From the NCBI GenBank assembly GCA_015852425.1, contig JAAAIG010000376.1:1-34830 (forward strand): a stretch of DNA of 34,830 nt, in the 5' to 3' direction. Both the position numbers and the translations under genes were made by a program. Under the pieces are notes generated by a model. It was not told the DNA's origin and searched no databases. It worked only from the letters and a program-made list of their open reading frames with translations. This DNA comes from Gryganskiella cystojenkinii. Taxonomy: Eukaryota; Mortierellomycota; Mortierellomycetes; Mortierellales; Mortierellaceae. Shown here in pieces: positions 21,142 through 31,857 of the stretch; within the stretch, counting starts at the first letter, position 1; each line of letters opens with the position of its first letter.

Positions 21142-24100
21142 ATGGCCGATCCAGAATCATCCTCGTATTTACACCAGGACATCAGTAACAATAGCAACTA
21201 CAACTACAACAGTGGCGGACCCCTCTCGCCCCTCACGCCCTTGCACCCTTCAACGTCATTACCCCCACCTTCTCCTTCCTCTTTCTCCTCCGGCAAAGAA
21301 CCCCACCACAATCATCTCCGCTTTCATCAAAATACTCCCCCACCACCAGTCAAGGCTCGTTCACCTTTTTCCAACCTGGGCGATCAAATAGTCAAAGCTG
21401 CCAGAAGACTCTCCAGCTCAAACTCGACTCCCACAACTACAAACGCTCATAATCTTAATCATCAGCAACAACCGAGCAGTAGCTCACCTTCATCCTCCCC
21501 AATGTTCTCACGCCTCGGAGCCTCGTCCCCGGATTTAAAAAAGAAAAAGAGACGCTCGACATTGCTTGTGGACGATTCTGGATCTGGTTTTGGTTTTGTC
21601 GGCGGGAGTGGTCACAGTCAGCACAACAGTTCGCACAGCAACGGGAACAGCAGCAGTATTAATAGCACAACTATGGCTTCAACCTCTGGTCACCATGGCA
21701 GCAACAACGCCAGCCATGACCTGAGCAACTTTCACTTTAACAACAACAATATTAACAATATTGCCGCTCCTCCTACTTCAGGTCAACAACAACAACAACC
21801 TCCACCCAAGCAGAAGGTCAAAGGAAAACTATTGGCGAAAATCGATCTCTTCAACATGTTGTCCCGAAACTCAAACCAACCCCCACCATCGTCGTCGTCG
21901 AAGTTTTCTCCTTCTCCCCTATCTTCTTCTGGTGCCACAAACGGGACAAGACCCCCACAACAACTACCGCAACGACAACAACCAAAGCAACAGCTCATTG
22001 GTGTGTCTGATAAGACTCTACCGGGACCGCCGACTCCTAGTAAGGAGACGTTTTGGAGAGGAATCTTGGTCCGACAGAACGGGGTGTGTACCGAAGACGA
22101 CTACAAACTTTTACCGAATCTGAACAATACAACAATAACAACAACTCCAGCAACCACAACGCAAACATATACAATGCCACCTGTTATGGTCAACAGCGAT
22201 CCAGTACCTCTCAAAGATCCTCTTCCGAGGACCAAAACGACCCCAAATCTCGGAGGAGCAGCAGCAACAGCACCTGCGGCGGCATCGACAGCAGACCTGT
22301 TATCTATACCCACTTCTGGTGTTAGCGTGCGCATGGTCGACTCAAAATTTGGATCAGACAGTAGCAACAGCAACAACAGCAGAACAAGTTGCTCACTGTC
22401 TGCACCTGCTGCACCTGCAGTTTCTGCAGGTCACACGGACTTGCATGACAACTATGACAACAATGTCAATGTTGATTTTGGTCCAACCAAACATGCCGAT
22501 TTTGACCACAAAAACAACAAACCCGCAGAGAGTCGCAAAGGGGTCACAGAAAACAGAATCGAGACAAAAAAGAGCCCAGCCCAGAGCACAGCTGCAGCAA
22601 CAGCAACTAGCGCGCCGGGCACACCGCAATCGCAGCAGCAGCAACAACAACAACCACAGCCTCAGTGGACACAGCGTGGAGTATCATCAACCACTCAGCA
22701 TGACAGGAAACCAACGTCAGCTCCGATCGTTGTCCTGAATGAACCTCGAAAACAACAACAATTACTCCAGTCGCAACTGATACCTCGGATGGAAAACCTC
22801 AAACCACAGGCACAACAACTCACCAGCAGTACCATGAGCCAGGACCTCTCCCACCTCAGCATCAGCAGTCTTCAGGAGAGCGATGCAAGCCTGAGCGACG
22901 ACAAGAGCCTACTGATGGAGGAACTCTTTGACTTTTATGCCGACTCATCTTCAGATTCCCTGCCTCAGTCTTCGACCCAGTTACCTGTCTCCTCGGCCTT
23001 CCCAGAGATGGCTCACCCCTCGATGGCACCTGAACAGACGCCAAAGTCAGCACCCCTGAGCGCGTTAGAAAAGATTCAACGACAACAACGACGTAGGTCT
23101 CAGGAACAGGAGAGACTCGCCAATTTAATCTTGCCTCCTGCAGGTCCTCCTCTCGTCAGGAACCAGCTCGGTGGCGGTGCTAGTAATAACATACTACATA
23201 TTCGAGAAATGCCCCGGGAACTGATGCAGGTTCATCAATTTCACAAGGCGGCGACACCTTCTCAGACAATGGGTGATGGCATTGTTGTTCCCACAGGACC
23301 TGCGTCTCCTGTCCATCCAGCCGATCCAATAGAGTCATCTGTTCGCTTGGACCAGATCCTCGCCCTCGCATCTGGACCGAACCGACCACGACTGCCGAAC
23401 CCGATCGAGTGGCAAAAGGGGCTTGAAGAGATGCGACAACGACGCAAGGACACTGCCACGCCTTTGACGTCCTCGGTCGGTCGACACAGTCAAGACTCGA
23501 GTATGGATGGCGAAAAGAGTCGACGACACTCAATGCCGAACCTGCCGCCGGGCCAGAGTCGAGAGGATCAGGAACGTCAGCGTGGGGACAACTTTCGGAA
23601 TCCGATGCTGTTGCGACAGATCCACGAGACTTTGTCAGCCGAACCTGGTGTCGTGGAAGAAAACGAGGAGGATTCTTATGACATGCAGCAGCAAGCACGG
23701 AATCGGCTGAGTGCAGACTCGCAGGCGATGAATGCCATCAGCTCTCAATCGAATACAGCTCAGTCTGCACCGATCGAACCACCAAAGTTTATGAGGAAGC
23801 GCGGTACGAATGTCACAGGTGCTGTTAGCCCCTTGGGGAAAAACCACGCCCACGACAAGGATGCTGTCGACATTGCCTTCGACGATCTATTAGTAAGATG
23901 AGTTTTCGAAAGGAACAAAACATTGTCGAGAGGATAATAGTGATGTGATCGATCGTATCTAATCATTTTAGAATAATACGTGGCATAGACCTCTCTTGCC
24001 GTGCCGATGTCAACCCGAGCAGAGCTCGAGTCGTTACCAAAGGAACGAAAACTAGCCATGTTACACTCAAATGATGCGAACCCAAATCTTTATCAGACGC

Positions 24101-27100
24101 CTCAGACAATGCCGCCTCAGTTCTTTGTCGATACACTGTTGGAGTACGCGGGAAAAAATGAACGGTCGAGTCAAGGTCATCAGCAACTCATGAACCTCCA
24201 ACTCGGATCTCAACCTATACTCACAAGACAGATGAGTTCGAACGGCGATACTGGACCTACCAACCGACCTTTGGGATTGTGGAAGAACCTGAGTACCACA
24301 AACGTCGGGCAAGCTGATAACCTGCGCCACCAGCAACAACAACTCATGCCGACGTTCCAACAGCATATGGCTTCATTGATGGGAAGGAACAACAATCGCG
24401 GTAGTGCAGGCGAAGCAGAGAAGCGTGCGATGGAAGAGCGAGAGCAAGTTTTGAAGAAACTTAGGGTCCTTATCAGGAACGGATCCATCCGTTGGACGGG
24501 CGAATTTATCAAAGCCGGAGGTCCTACGGCGCTGGTCAAGTTTTGCGACAAAGTCCAAAAGACTCGAGACTCGTACGTCGATATCATTTCGTATTTTATG
24601 TAACGAACGCTGCTTGCGCGCCAACTCGGAATATGTAAATAATCTATGGATCTGACACTACTCCAATAGAAAACACGGTCAACGCGAGAGGCTTTTACAT
24701 CAGGCGATACAATGTATCAAGGCTCTTGTCCCACTCGAGGTAAACTCACCGCGTCTTTGCGACGAACCATAACTCACAATATTGTCGGATTGAGAGTCGT
24801 TAACCAACGCTTTACATTCTTCTTTCTTTTGATGCTTTTTTTATGTCAGGGTGGTATAACATCGTTGGTCCTAGAAAGGTCATTTTTTCCATTGATGAGA
24901 ACCTTGGCCATCTCGGAAGCACAGGTTCTCGCCTCCACCCAATATAAGTCAGCGCTCGACAGTAGGCCTACCAAGACGGGTCTTTTCGCCGGCTCTGCAA
25001 CAACAGACCATCAACAACGCTCCAGGTCCTCCTCAACTCCAAAGCCCATCCCAGACCGGATGACTGGACATCACCAACATTCCTTTGCATTGCCGTCGCA
25101 AACATCTCCGGCGCCACTCTTTTCAGACCAGATCCCAACTTTTGCGAACGCACAGGCTTCTGTCAGCGTCTTGACAGCGATCCTTGCTCGAGAACCAGAA
25201 CTCAGGGATCAGATCTTGGAACAGACCGTTGCGGACGAATTGTTCGACAACGAGACGATGGAAGACGACGATGACATTGATGAGAACCAATGGACATACA
25301 CCGCATGGATTGGATACTTGAAAGAATTACTTTATATCTGCGGTGTAGGCAATCCTCAAAGCATGAACCAGATGAATGGTCTACCCTCGTCCAACTCAAC
25401 CTCTCCTACGGCACAGGAATTCCCTGGAAAAGTCAAAGGAACGGCGCCGTCCAAAGTCTCCTCCGTTGCTTCAGGCCTATCGTTCCTGAGCTCTAGTCCA
25501 TCAGGAGTGACGTCAGGTCTGTCCTTGTTCGAGAACATTAAGCGAAGGCGTCACACTAGTGCGACTCAGGTCATTTCCACCTCCAACACTTCTGCGAGTG
25601 TCTTGAAGTTTGAAGCTGGCGAAGATCGCGAAGTCATTTCTTTCTTGGTAATGGAGAACCTGCGTAACGTCAAATCTATTTTTTGATACGTTTTAAAGAA
25701 AACTCGATGGCTAATGTACTTTTCCATGATCCTCTAGACCGCACACCTCGAACTGGTATCCAAGTTGATGTTTGACATGCACGTCTCAGTTCCCGGGTTA
25801 GCGTTTGCAAAGAGTATCCGCGACAGCGACCTTCAAGAATCCTTCGAGGTAAAAGATTTAAACAAAAATGGAAAAAAAGCTTATCTGTGATTTGGAAAGA
25901 TAAGTTCATTACTGATCAAATCACCATCGATTCTTATTTTACTTCACCGTAGCGTATCTTGTCAAGCCTTGTTCAGAGTCAGGATTTGTGCGCTCAAGTC
26001 GAGGACCTCTTGATCCAGATTTCCATGGTGCCGAAGCCTCTTCACAACACCTTCAGAATGGCGCCTGATTTTCCAGAACGACAACAGTATCGCGTTTCGT
26101 ATCCACAACCTTCTCAACAAAAACTCTTGGTCCGGGAATGGTCTCGTCCGGCCTCGGCTTCTCCTCAACCCTCGCAGCAGCGACAGCAGCGACAGCATCA
26201 GATGCAATTACAGGCGGAACAGCAGCGCCAACAGCAGTACCGAGGTTCACCTTTACCAGGACCGTCCGTTCGCCATCATCACCAACATCATCACAGTCAA
26301 CAACAACACCCTTCTCTGCCAGAGGAAGCGTCGCGAGGTACCCCAGCCAGGAGTAATAGCCTCAACACATTCTCACCCGAGTTTGACAGTCAACTCCACC
26401 GTGTCATCAGTGGTGGCAGAAACAGAGGCAACAGTCATGGTGCAGGTGGCGATCAGTTTGATGCCTCAAAATTATCCCAATCGCCGACCGCAGGAGGGCA
26501 ATATACGCCCTTGAGCAGACAACCTAGTGGCGCTGGAAAGTTCTCTGAAGGTATGGTGATCCTTGGACGCGATGGTGCCATATCTCCCATGTCCAGGGCG
26601 AGGTACGCACCTTCTCCGATTGCATCACCTTCAATTGAACCGCCAAGAAGAGCAACAATTGGTGAGACTGTGTCGCCTGTAGGAGAGCCAGATTCACCTT
26701 TGAGAAACAACCCTACATCACCTGCCGTCAACAGTCAAGGTGGTCGACAACCGACGATTCCTCCCAAAAATAAGAACCGACCTTCATCCACGGATGCCAA
26801 GGCCGAACAGACCAATCAGACACAACCGCAGCAGTCGCATTCGCGTCTCCCTTTGCCATTGTCCGGTCTACAAGGTGCCGATCGTCCTAGAGCACGATAC
26901 TCGAAGAGTCATTTGCCACCAACGCCATCGGCCCTTTCTAATTCAACCGCAAGAGCCGCTCCTTCCCAAGCAACTACCACCCTGCCTTCGTCTCGGCAAG
27001 AGAAACTGGCTGGATCAAAGGTCCCTCTGGCGCATGGTCCCAGTCCTCTTGCCACCGGACGGTCATCGGCCCCCAAAGAGCAGACACGATCACCGTCCTC

Positions 27101-27920
27101 CCGGGGTCCGGCACCTGCGATAGTTGGGTCAGAACTTGCCTCTTTGACGTCGCAATTGCCTGGAATAGGAACGTTGGGACGTAGCAACAGCGGAAGTAGC
27201 ACAAACACATTCGGAAATACCGGTCGACGATCGAGTCCTGACCTTGATTCTCCAGTGGTTGTAGGTGAACCTGCGGAATACGCTGCAACAACCCCCGAGA
27301 TTTTGTCCTCTCCAGCAACTGCGACCCCGAGCACGATTACTACTCATGGTCATCGCCTTCGACCGCCTCGAGCATCTGGAGCAGGCCTCGAGGGCTCGTC
27401 ATCCTCTTCCATCTCCACCAGCTCCACCTTCACAGAGTCGTCGTCGACAACAAACTCGGCCAATTCGTCCTATGTCTCTGCCACCTCCAATCAAGGTCGT
27501 AAGCAGACCCAACAACAACAGCAGCCAGTCCAGCGATCGCTCACGCCCACGACTTCCACTACAGCGGCCACCGTCATGGGATCTAGACTTCCAGTCCCGA
27601 CAGCCTTGCCTTCGCCATTATCGGCCTTAAACCAGCCAGCCTCGACAGTGACTTCAAAAATAACGACAGTGCCGTTGGTTCAGAAAGGAACTGAGGTTGT
27701 CGATTTTGATCTCAAGATCCGAGAGGATGTTCGTAAATTGGCCTCGGCTGCATCCTCTTCCTCTCTTTCCGCTCAATTCCCAGAGAGACGCGAGATCCAG
27801 GAGACTGCAGATCCGATGGTTCTGTCCGCACCTATTGTTGTTCGTGAAGACATGTTCCGACAGAGAGAACAAAACATCCGTGATCAATATTCGGCGATCG
27901 TGTTGCCACCATTAGAATAG
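21142..27920 (+). CDS. Giant GBD/FH3 (Diaphanous-type) domain protein lacking FH2
   Basis: Exons 21142-23892, 23989-24572, 24670-24739, 24850-25647, 25738-25848 and 25953-27920 give 2093 residues. Introns are 90-110 nt and phases agree throughout. Residues 1-900 are disordered, rich in Gln, Ser, Asn and Pro. From about 910 the sequence matches a Rho-GTPase-binding/FH3 armadillo module. It opens with FDDLL, TSLAVPMSTRAELESLPKER and LAMLHSN. A charged helix, RWTGEFIKAGG and LLHQAIQCIKALVPLE follow, and then GGITSLVLERSFFPLMRTLA. The module continues to LVSKLMFDMHV and SSLVQSQDLCAQVEDLL (about 1400-1460). The 24850 exon carries a Ser-rich loop inside the repeat array. The remaining 620 residues are Ser/Pro/Gln-rich and contain no FH1 polyproline runs or FH2 actin-nucleating domain before the stop at 27918-27920. 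In formins GBD/FH3 binds active Rho and localises the protein. Here a Rho-dependent scaffold is inferred, not actin nucleation. Confidence 0.75.
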
Positions 27921-28329
27921 AGTCCATAAGAGAACGTAGCGAAGAAAAAATCGTGTTCTCTTTTTGCTACCAGAACAACTAAGGATACTCAAGATATTGA
28001 TCGAGGCTTCTAGGGTTTGAGCGCTTTTATATATTTTATATTATACTCACGTCTATGGGGAAGAAAAGAAAAGAAAATTATGAAAGAACGAAGAAGAGTC
28101 TATTTCAAACGAAAAAGGCGGGGCAGGGGGAAACAAGCTGATATCTCAATCCTCTGTTTACATACTCCTTTGATGATGATATTTTTGTTTTGTACAAGGG
28201 TGGGGGAAAAGAGGAAAAGCAAAAGAAAGAACCAAAAAGAAAAAAATAGTAAAAGAGGTAAAGAGACGGTAAAGTGGGGGGGATAAAAAACAGACATTAA
28301 AAACGAAGGGATATGTGTGGCCTTCTTGT
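27921..28329. other. Convergent 3' region
   Basis: The 409 bp between opposing stop codons are A- and G-rich on the plus strand, with long runs of GAAAAG type (28060-28290). I see no gene; it should hold both polyadenylation regions. Confidence 0.4.
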
Positions 28330-30226
28330 TTAACTAGAGGCAGTTCCATAAGGCCACTGCCCGAAATGCCGCATGTTGTCCTGAAGGTGCAACGCCTGTT
28401 CGTAAATAACAAACATGAGTGCACTTTGCAATGACGTCCAGAACACTCTTGGTCCGACTCCACGGAAGAGTCCTCCGATCACTCCGTGATGCTTTAGGTT
28501 CCACTTCAAGCCATCCCAGATGCCGACGTAGTACTTTTGAGCCACAGCTGACGAGGCGACTGTTGAAGTCGCACCCGTTGCTACCGTAGAAGCTGCGGTG
28601 GCTCCTGATGATATTGAGATCTGGTGCAATTTAAGAAAACCGGAATTGATTAGCTCTTTTCGTTTCGTTGGACGTTCTTTAGATGATCAAATGCAAATAT
28701 CGAAAGATTTAAGGCTACCTTTGGTTTCTTAACCTGGGTTTGCAACAACGTCTTCATAACATCCAAGGGTGTCGTCAAGAATCCGGCGAGACCACCGGCG
28801 ACAGCACCGCAAGCAGTCTCGATATGTAATGACATTTGTCCATCTGGCCGGGCCTCCCACTTCCTTGCCTCGACCTTGAATTTTTCTGCAAAAATGTAAA
28901 ACGTGAAATGAAAAACAAAAGATGGAAGAAAAGTCAGTCCTCGACTTCCTTGCTGCACGTATGAAAGCTCTTCATGACAGCGTATCCGCTCGATTGTTAC
29001 CATAAAACGCGAACTGAAGAGCCGAGAAGGGAACATCGCGAAGAAGGGTAGCTCTGTATCCCTGGTATAAGGCTCCGACGCCGTCATATTTGACAATCAT
29101 TTGCAACGCATGCCATGTGTTCTTGTAGTTGTATCCGCTGATGAACGACGGGTTGTTGTACCGTCCCTGTAGCTGCATCCGTGTCTTTAGTACCTCTGAA
29201 GGAACATAGATGAATGATGCGAAAAAGTCTCCAATTGACCCTATTTGATTGATTCAAAAAGAGGATATCAGACTTGGCTGCTCGTTTCAACCGTGTACTT
29301 TCTTCCTTGATGGGATTGAGATCAGTAGTCGCTTACCTCCGGCCAAATGGGCCAAGGTATCAGGGCATCCTGCAGCGGTCAAAGTGCGCTTGGTATATTC
29401 GTACGTTCCAAAGTAGAGAGTTGTTCCGGGCACTATGACAGACAAGAAAAATAGACCCAATCATAAGTATCCATGTCCCTGTTGATCAGCCTCGCTGGAA
29501 TTCGGTGTTATCTTCAATTGATCGTGTAGCTTCGTTGATGGCAACATACAGGATCCGGTCATGGCTGGAGCAACACCACTGTAAAGTCCTCGGGAGACGC
29601 CCTCCTCGCGCAGGATTGTGCTGTAGGCATGGAACATGTTGTTGTACTTTGGAGGGTTGGCAGAGGGCTGTCCTTGAAGGCGAGTTTTAACCGTGTCGAC
29701 ACTGTGAGAAAATTCAAATGACACAAACAAATTAGCGATTGCCACCAAATTGCAGACAGGGAACCATGCACAAGCGCAGCACCGAACACACAACAAAACA
29801 AATTTTTCTCTGTTGCGTCGTGTGTCCGTGGCAAAAGGTATACATGTAACCGTTTTTACCTGTGCATGATAAAATCAGCAATCGTGCCTCCCATTCCTCC
29901 AGCAATCAAGACCTAGATTGGAGAGAATGAACATTATAAAAGAGATTCCGATTAGCTCTTCCGGCAGAGGGATGGATGGGTTACTTCCATCTTGTATTGT
30001 AGAGCAAACGCCCACTGAAACCCGACAAGAAAGAAGAGGCTCATACATCGATATATGGGGGCTCGGGTTCCTCCAAGATCGATGGAGGCAGGGCACGCTT
30101 CAATGCCGAGGCATTTGAGGCAGGGTCATTGCTGCTGAAGGTCGACTGGATCTGATGTGCAAGAGCGGTGGCGGGGGAGGGCGTGGGTGAGGTAGTGGAC
30201 GAGGAGATCTCGCCGTTGGATGACAT
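28330..30226 (-). CDS. mme1-like: Mitochondrial carrier (MME1 / YMR166C-like)
   Basis: Seven exons (30226-30047, 29912-29860, 29701-29550, 29432-29337, 29240-29001, 28885-28719, 28620-28330) join in phase to 392 residues. SLC25 carriers are six-helix inner-membrane transporters built from three repeats. The three signature loops read [22 protein letters not shown] and TTPLDVMKT. Ser in place of Pro in the first, and [17 protein letters not shown] with [17 protein letters not shown] in the second repeat, resemble the yeast Mme1 group. That protein has been linked to magnesium export from mitochondria. The N-terminal 60 residues (exon 1) are a Ser/Thr/Pro-rich extension, and a Ser/Thr/Ala-rich insert follows repeat 3's first helix. 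Start context ATCATGT has A at -3. Family membership is secure; the magnesium role rests on similarity recalled from knowledge and could be another substrate. Confidence 0.85.
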
Positions 30227-30470
30227 GATTGTCACTTGGTTTATAAATTGAGATTCCTGCTCTGATCCCAGACACTCTGATCCGGAAGGGATGGTAAAGT
30301 CGAGTGAATAAAAGGAGAAAGGCGAGAAAGAACCGAGGGGAGGGAAGGGAGAAGGAAGGGAGTAGAGCGTGGGAGTAAAAGAGCGACAAATAGATGAAGA
30401 GAAGAAAAGCAAAGGACGGAAGATTCGAGAGAGTCTGTGTTGATCGGGAAGGAACATCAAAAAAAAAGTC

Positions 30471-30500
30471 GTCCGTCCTCTTTGTCTACAAAGGACGGAC
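30471..30500. repeat. Near-perfect 30-bp inverted repeat
   Basis: GTCCGTCC and GGACGGAC form the ends, TTTGT and ACAAA the inner arms, with a 2-base bulge in the left arm and a 3-base centre. It is far longer than chance palindromes elsewhere in the window. It may be a cruciform-forming element or a dimeric factor site for both flanking genes. Confidence 0.75.
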
Positions 30501-30616
30501 CAGTCGAATTTCTTCTTTTTTTGGCTGCTGTCCCTGGGCTCGCTCGCTCTTTCCATTTCGGGTGCCCGATTTGGCATTTTTGTTGATTACTGGAATAAAT
30601 ATTAATACCGAAAAGA

Positions 30617-30624
30617 TGACGTCA
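30617..30624. promoter_or_regulatory. CRE-type palindrome TGACGTCA
   Basis: The full 8-bp consensus of ATF/CREB-type bZIP factors lies 148 bp before the preferred dehydrogenase start and overlaps the alternative ATG at 30616. The same 8-mer occurs by chance inside a coding exon near 25508, so the site alone is weak evidence; the promoter position raises it. Confidence 0.45.
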
Positions 30625-30647
30625 CTTTTCACTTTTTCAATTATTCA

Positions 30648-30682
30648 AAGATCTTCTATTTTATTCAATAAAAGAAGATCTT
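30648..30682. repeat. Second inverted repeat (AAGATCTTCT ... AGAAGATCTT)
   Basis: Ten-base arms, themselves containing the AAGATCTT palindrome, extend through TTTATT/AATAAA toward a short centre, with a 2-base bulge. If the upstream ATG were used this would lie in the presequence. Confidence 0.7.
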
Positions 30683-30771
30683 CTTTGACTCACGCTTTTC
30701 ATTTTGCGTCTCTTCTATCTTTCTTCCCTTCACCCCCACCTTCCACCTTCCACAGCAATAACCAATTCACC

Positions 30772-31707
30772 ATGTCTACATCATCACATGGGCTCGCCCC
30801 AACAAAACAGTTCTACCTGTTCGGAACGCCCATTCAACAATCGCTCTCTCCCCTCATGCACAACACCTCGTTTCAATCCCTCCACCTCCCTTACCACTAT
30901 AGTCTCCATGAGACCGCCGAGGTCGATGCCTCCATCGTGAGCAAGATTCGTGCACGCGAGTTTGGAGGCGCCAGTGTAACGATCCCCCACAAGATCGATA
31001 TCATGGCTCAATTGGACGAAATCACACCCGAGGCCCAGGCTATCGGAGCTGTCAACACCGTGATCCCTGTTGAAGTCGCAGGACAGGACCAAAAAAAGCT
31101 CGTCGGCGACAACACAGATTGGCTCGGCATCTCTTACCAGATCAAGCGACACTTGAGCTCAACCTCCAAGGTCGACCCAACAAAGATGAGGGGTCTGGTC
31201 ATTGGCGCTGGAGGCACGTCCCGAGCGGCTCTTTATGCACTCCATCGATTGGGCTGCACCGATATTTCGATCTACAACCGAACCCTTGTCAGGGCACAAT
31301 CAGTCGCAGACAGTTTCAAGGCTCTTTTCCCGGTGCATGTCTTGGGCGCCAATGATCTCCTCTCATTGTCAACGCCATCGCCCTCAGAGGGTAGACAGGA
31401 AGGATTCGATCTGATTGTCGCCACAGTTCCCGGTACGATTGACTCAGAGTCCATGTTTGATGGATCCATCTTTTCTGTGGGCTCTGACGCGGATGAGCCA
31501 CGTCGGGGAGTCGCGGTGGAGTTGGCGTACACGCCTAGGTTCACGAGGTTCCTGAAGTTGGCCAAGCAAGCAGGATGGGCTACGGTCGAGGGAGGCGAGG
31601 TTCTGGTCGAGCAAGGCGGGTGGCAAGCCTTGAAATGGACGGGTCAAAAGTGGGACCTGGACAGTGTTCAGTTTCAGATGGACCGTGTCCAGGCAAATCG
31701 TCAATAA
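30772..31707 (+). CDS. Stand-alone shikimate/quinate 5-dehydrogenase
   Basis: A single exon encodes 311 residues. The family interconverts 3-dehydroshikimate and shikimate, or dehydroquinate and quinate, with NAD(P)H. Visible motifs are FGTPIQQSLSPLMHN (substrate-binding Ser pair), GGASVTIPHK with the catalytic Lys, GAVNTV, GDNTDWLGI with the catalytic Asp, and a GAGGTSRAALYAL dinucleotide loop ended by NRT. The C-terminal VEGGEVLVEQGGWQALKWTG is the closing helix block. Most fungi carry this domain inside the pentafunctional AROM protein, so a separate copy suggests a catabolic quinate/shikimate enzyme or a lineage-specific paralogue. The start 30772 (ACCATGT) lies right before conserved sequence. 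The in-frame ATG at 30616 (A at -3) would add a Phe/Ser/Arg-rich, acid-free leader resembling a mitochondrial presequence. The stop TAA is embedded in AATAAA at 31703-31708. Substrate and cofactor choice are not decided by the sequence. Confidence 0.9.
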   Translation: MSTSSHGLAPTKQFYLFGTPIQQSLSPLMHNTSFQSLHLPYHYSLHETAEVDASIVSKIRAREFGGASVTIPHKIDIMAQLDEITPEAQAIGAVNTVIPVEVAGQDQKKLVGDNTDWLGISYQIKRHLSSTSKVDPTKMRGLVIGAGGTSRAALYALHRLGCTDISIYNRTLVRAQSVADSFKALFPVHVLGANDLLSLSTPSPSEGRQEGFDLIVATVPGTIDSESMFDGSIFSVGSDADEPRRGVAVELAYTPRFTRFLKLAKQAGWATVEGGEVLVEQGGWQALKWTGQKWDLDSVQFQMDRVQANRQ

Positions 31708-31708
31708 A
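31703..31708 (+). promoter_or_regulatory. AATAAA overlapping the dehydrogenase stop codon
   Basis: The stop TAA at 31705-31707 is part of a perfect AATAAA. The next gene (SYS1) starts 151 bp downstream, so a very short 3' UTR is plausible. Fungal signals are degenerate, so use is inferred. Confidence 0.45.
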
Positions 31709-31857
31709 CTTTACTTTTCTCTAGTAAAACAAGTCTAATTTTTTTGAACTCGGAATAGTATTCTATTTCTGCATTCGCCCAAATTCCATTTTCATTTTCC
31801 TCTTCACCATTACCACATCTGTACATCACCTCTCCCACCAACTCATCCTCGCATGTC

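Larger units (their letters stand above)
30227..30771. promoter_or_regulatory. Divergent promoter of the carrier and dehydrogenase genes
   Basis: The 545 bp hold two inverted repeats (30471-30500, 30648-30682), a palindromic TGACGTCA (30617-30624) and C/T-rich tracts on both flanks. An in-frame ATG at 30616 would extend the dehydrogenase by 52 residues, so part of this stretch may be coding. Confidence 0.5.

Noticed and set aside
24740..24775. Read-through of exon 3 into VNSPRLCDEP in the GBD/FH3 gene
   Set aside because: It looks plausible for an FH3 domain but meets a stop after 12 codons, while the GAG|GTAAAC donor and CAG acceptor at 24849 give a continuous armadillo sequence in phase.
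30041..30577. Longer minus-strand start for the carrier
   Set aside because: The extra N-terminal sequence upstream of 30226 is C/T-rich leader with no carrier or targeting features, and it overlaps the 30471-30500 inverted repeat.
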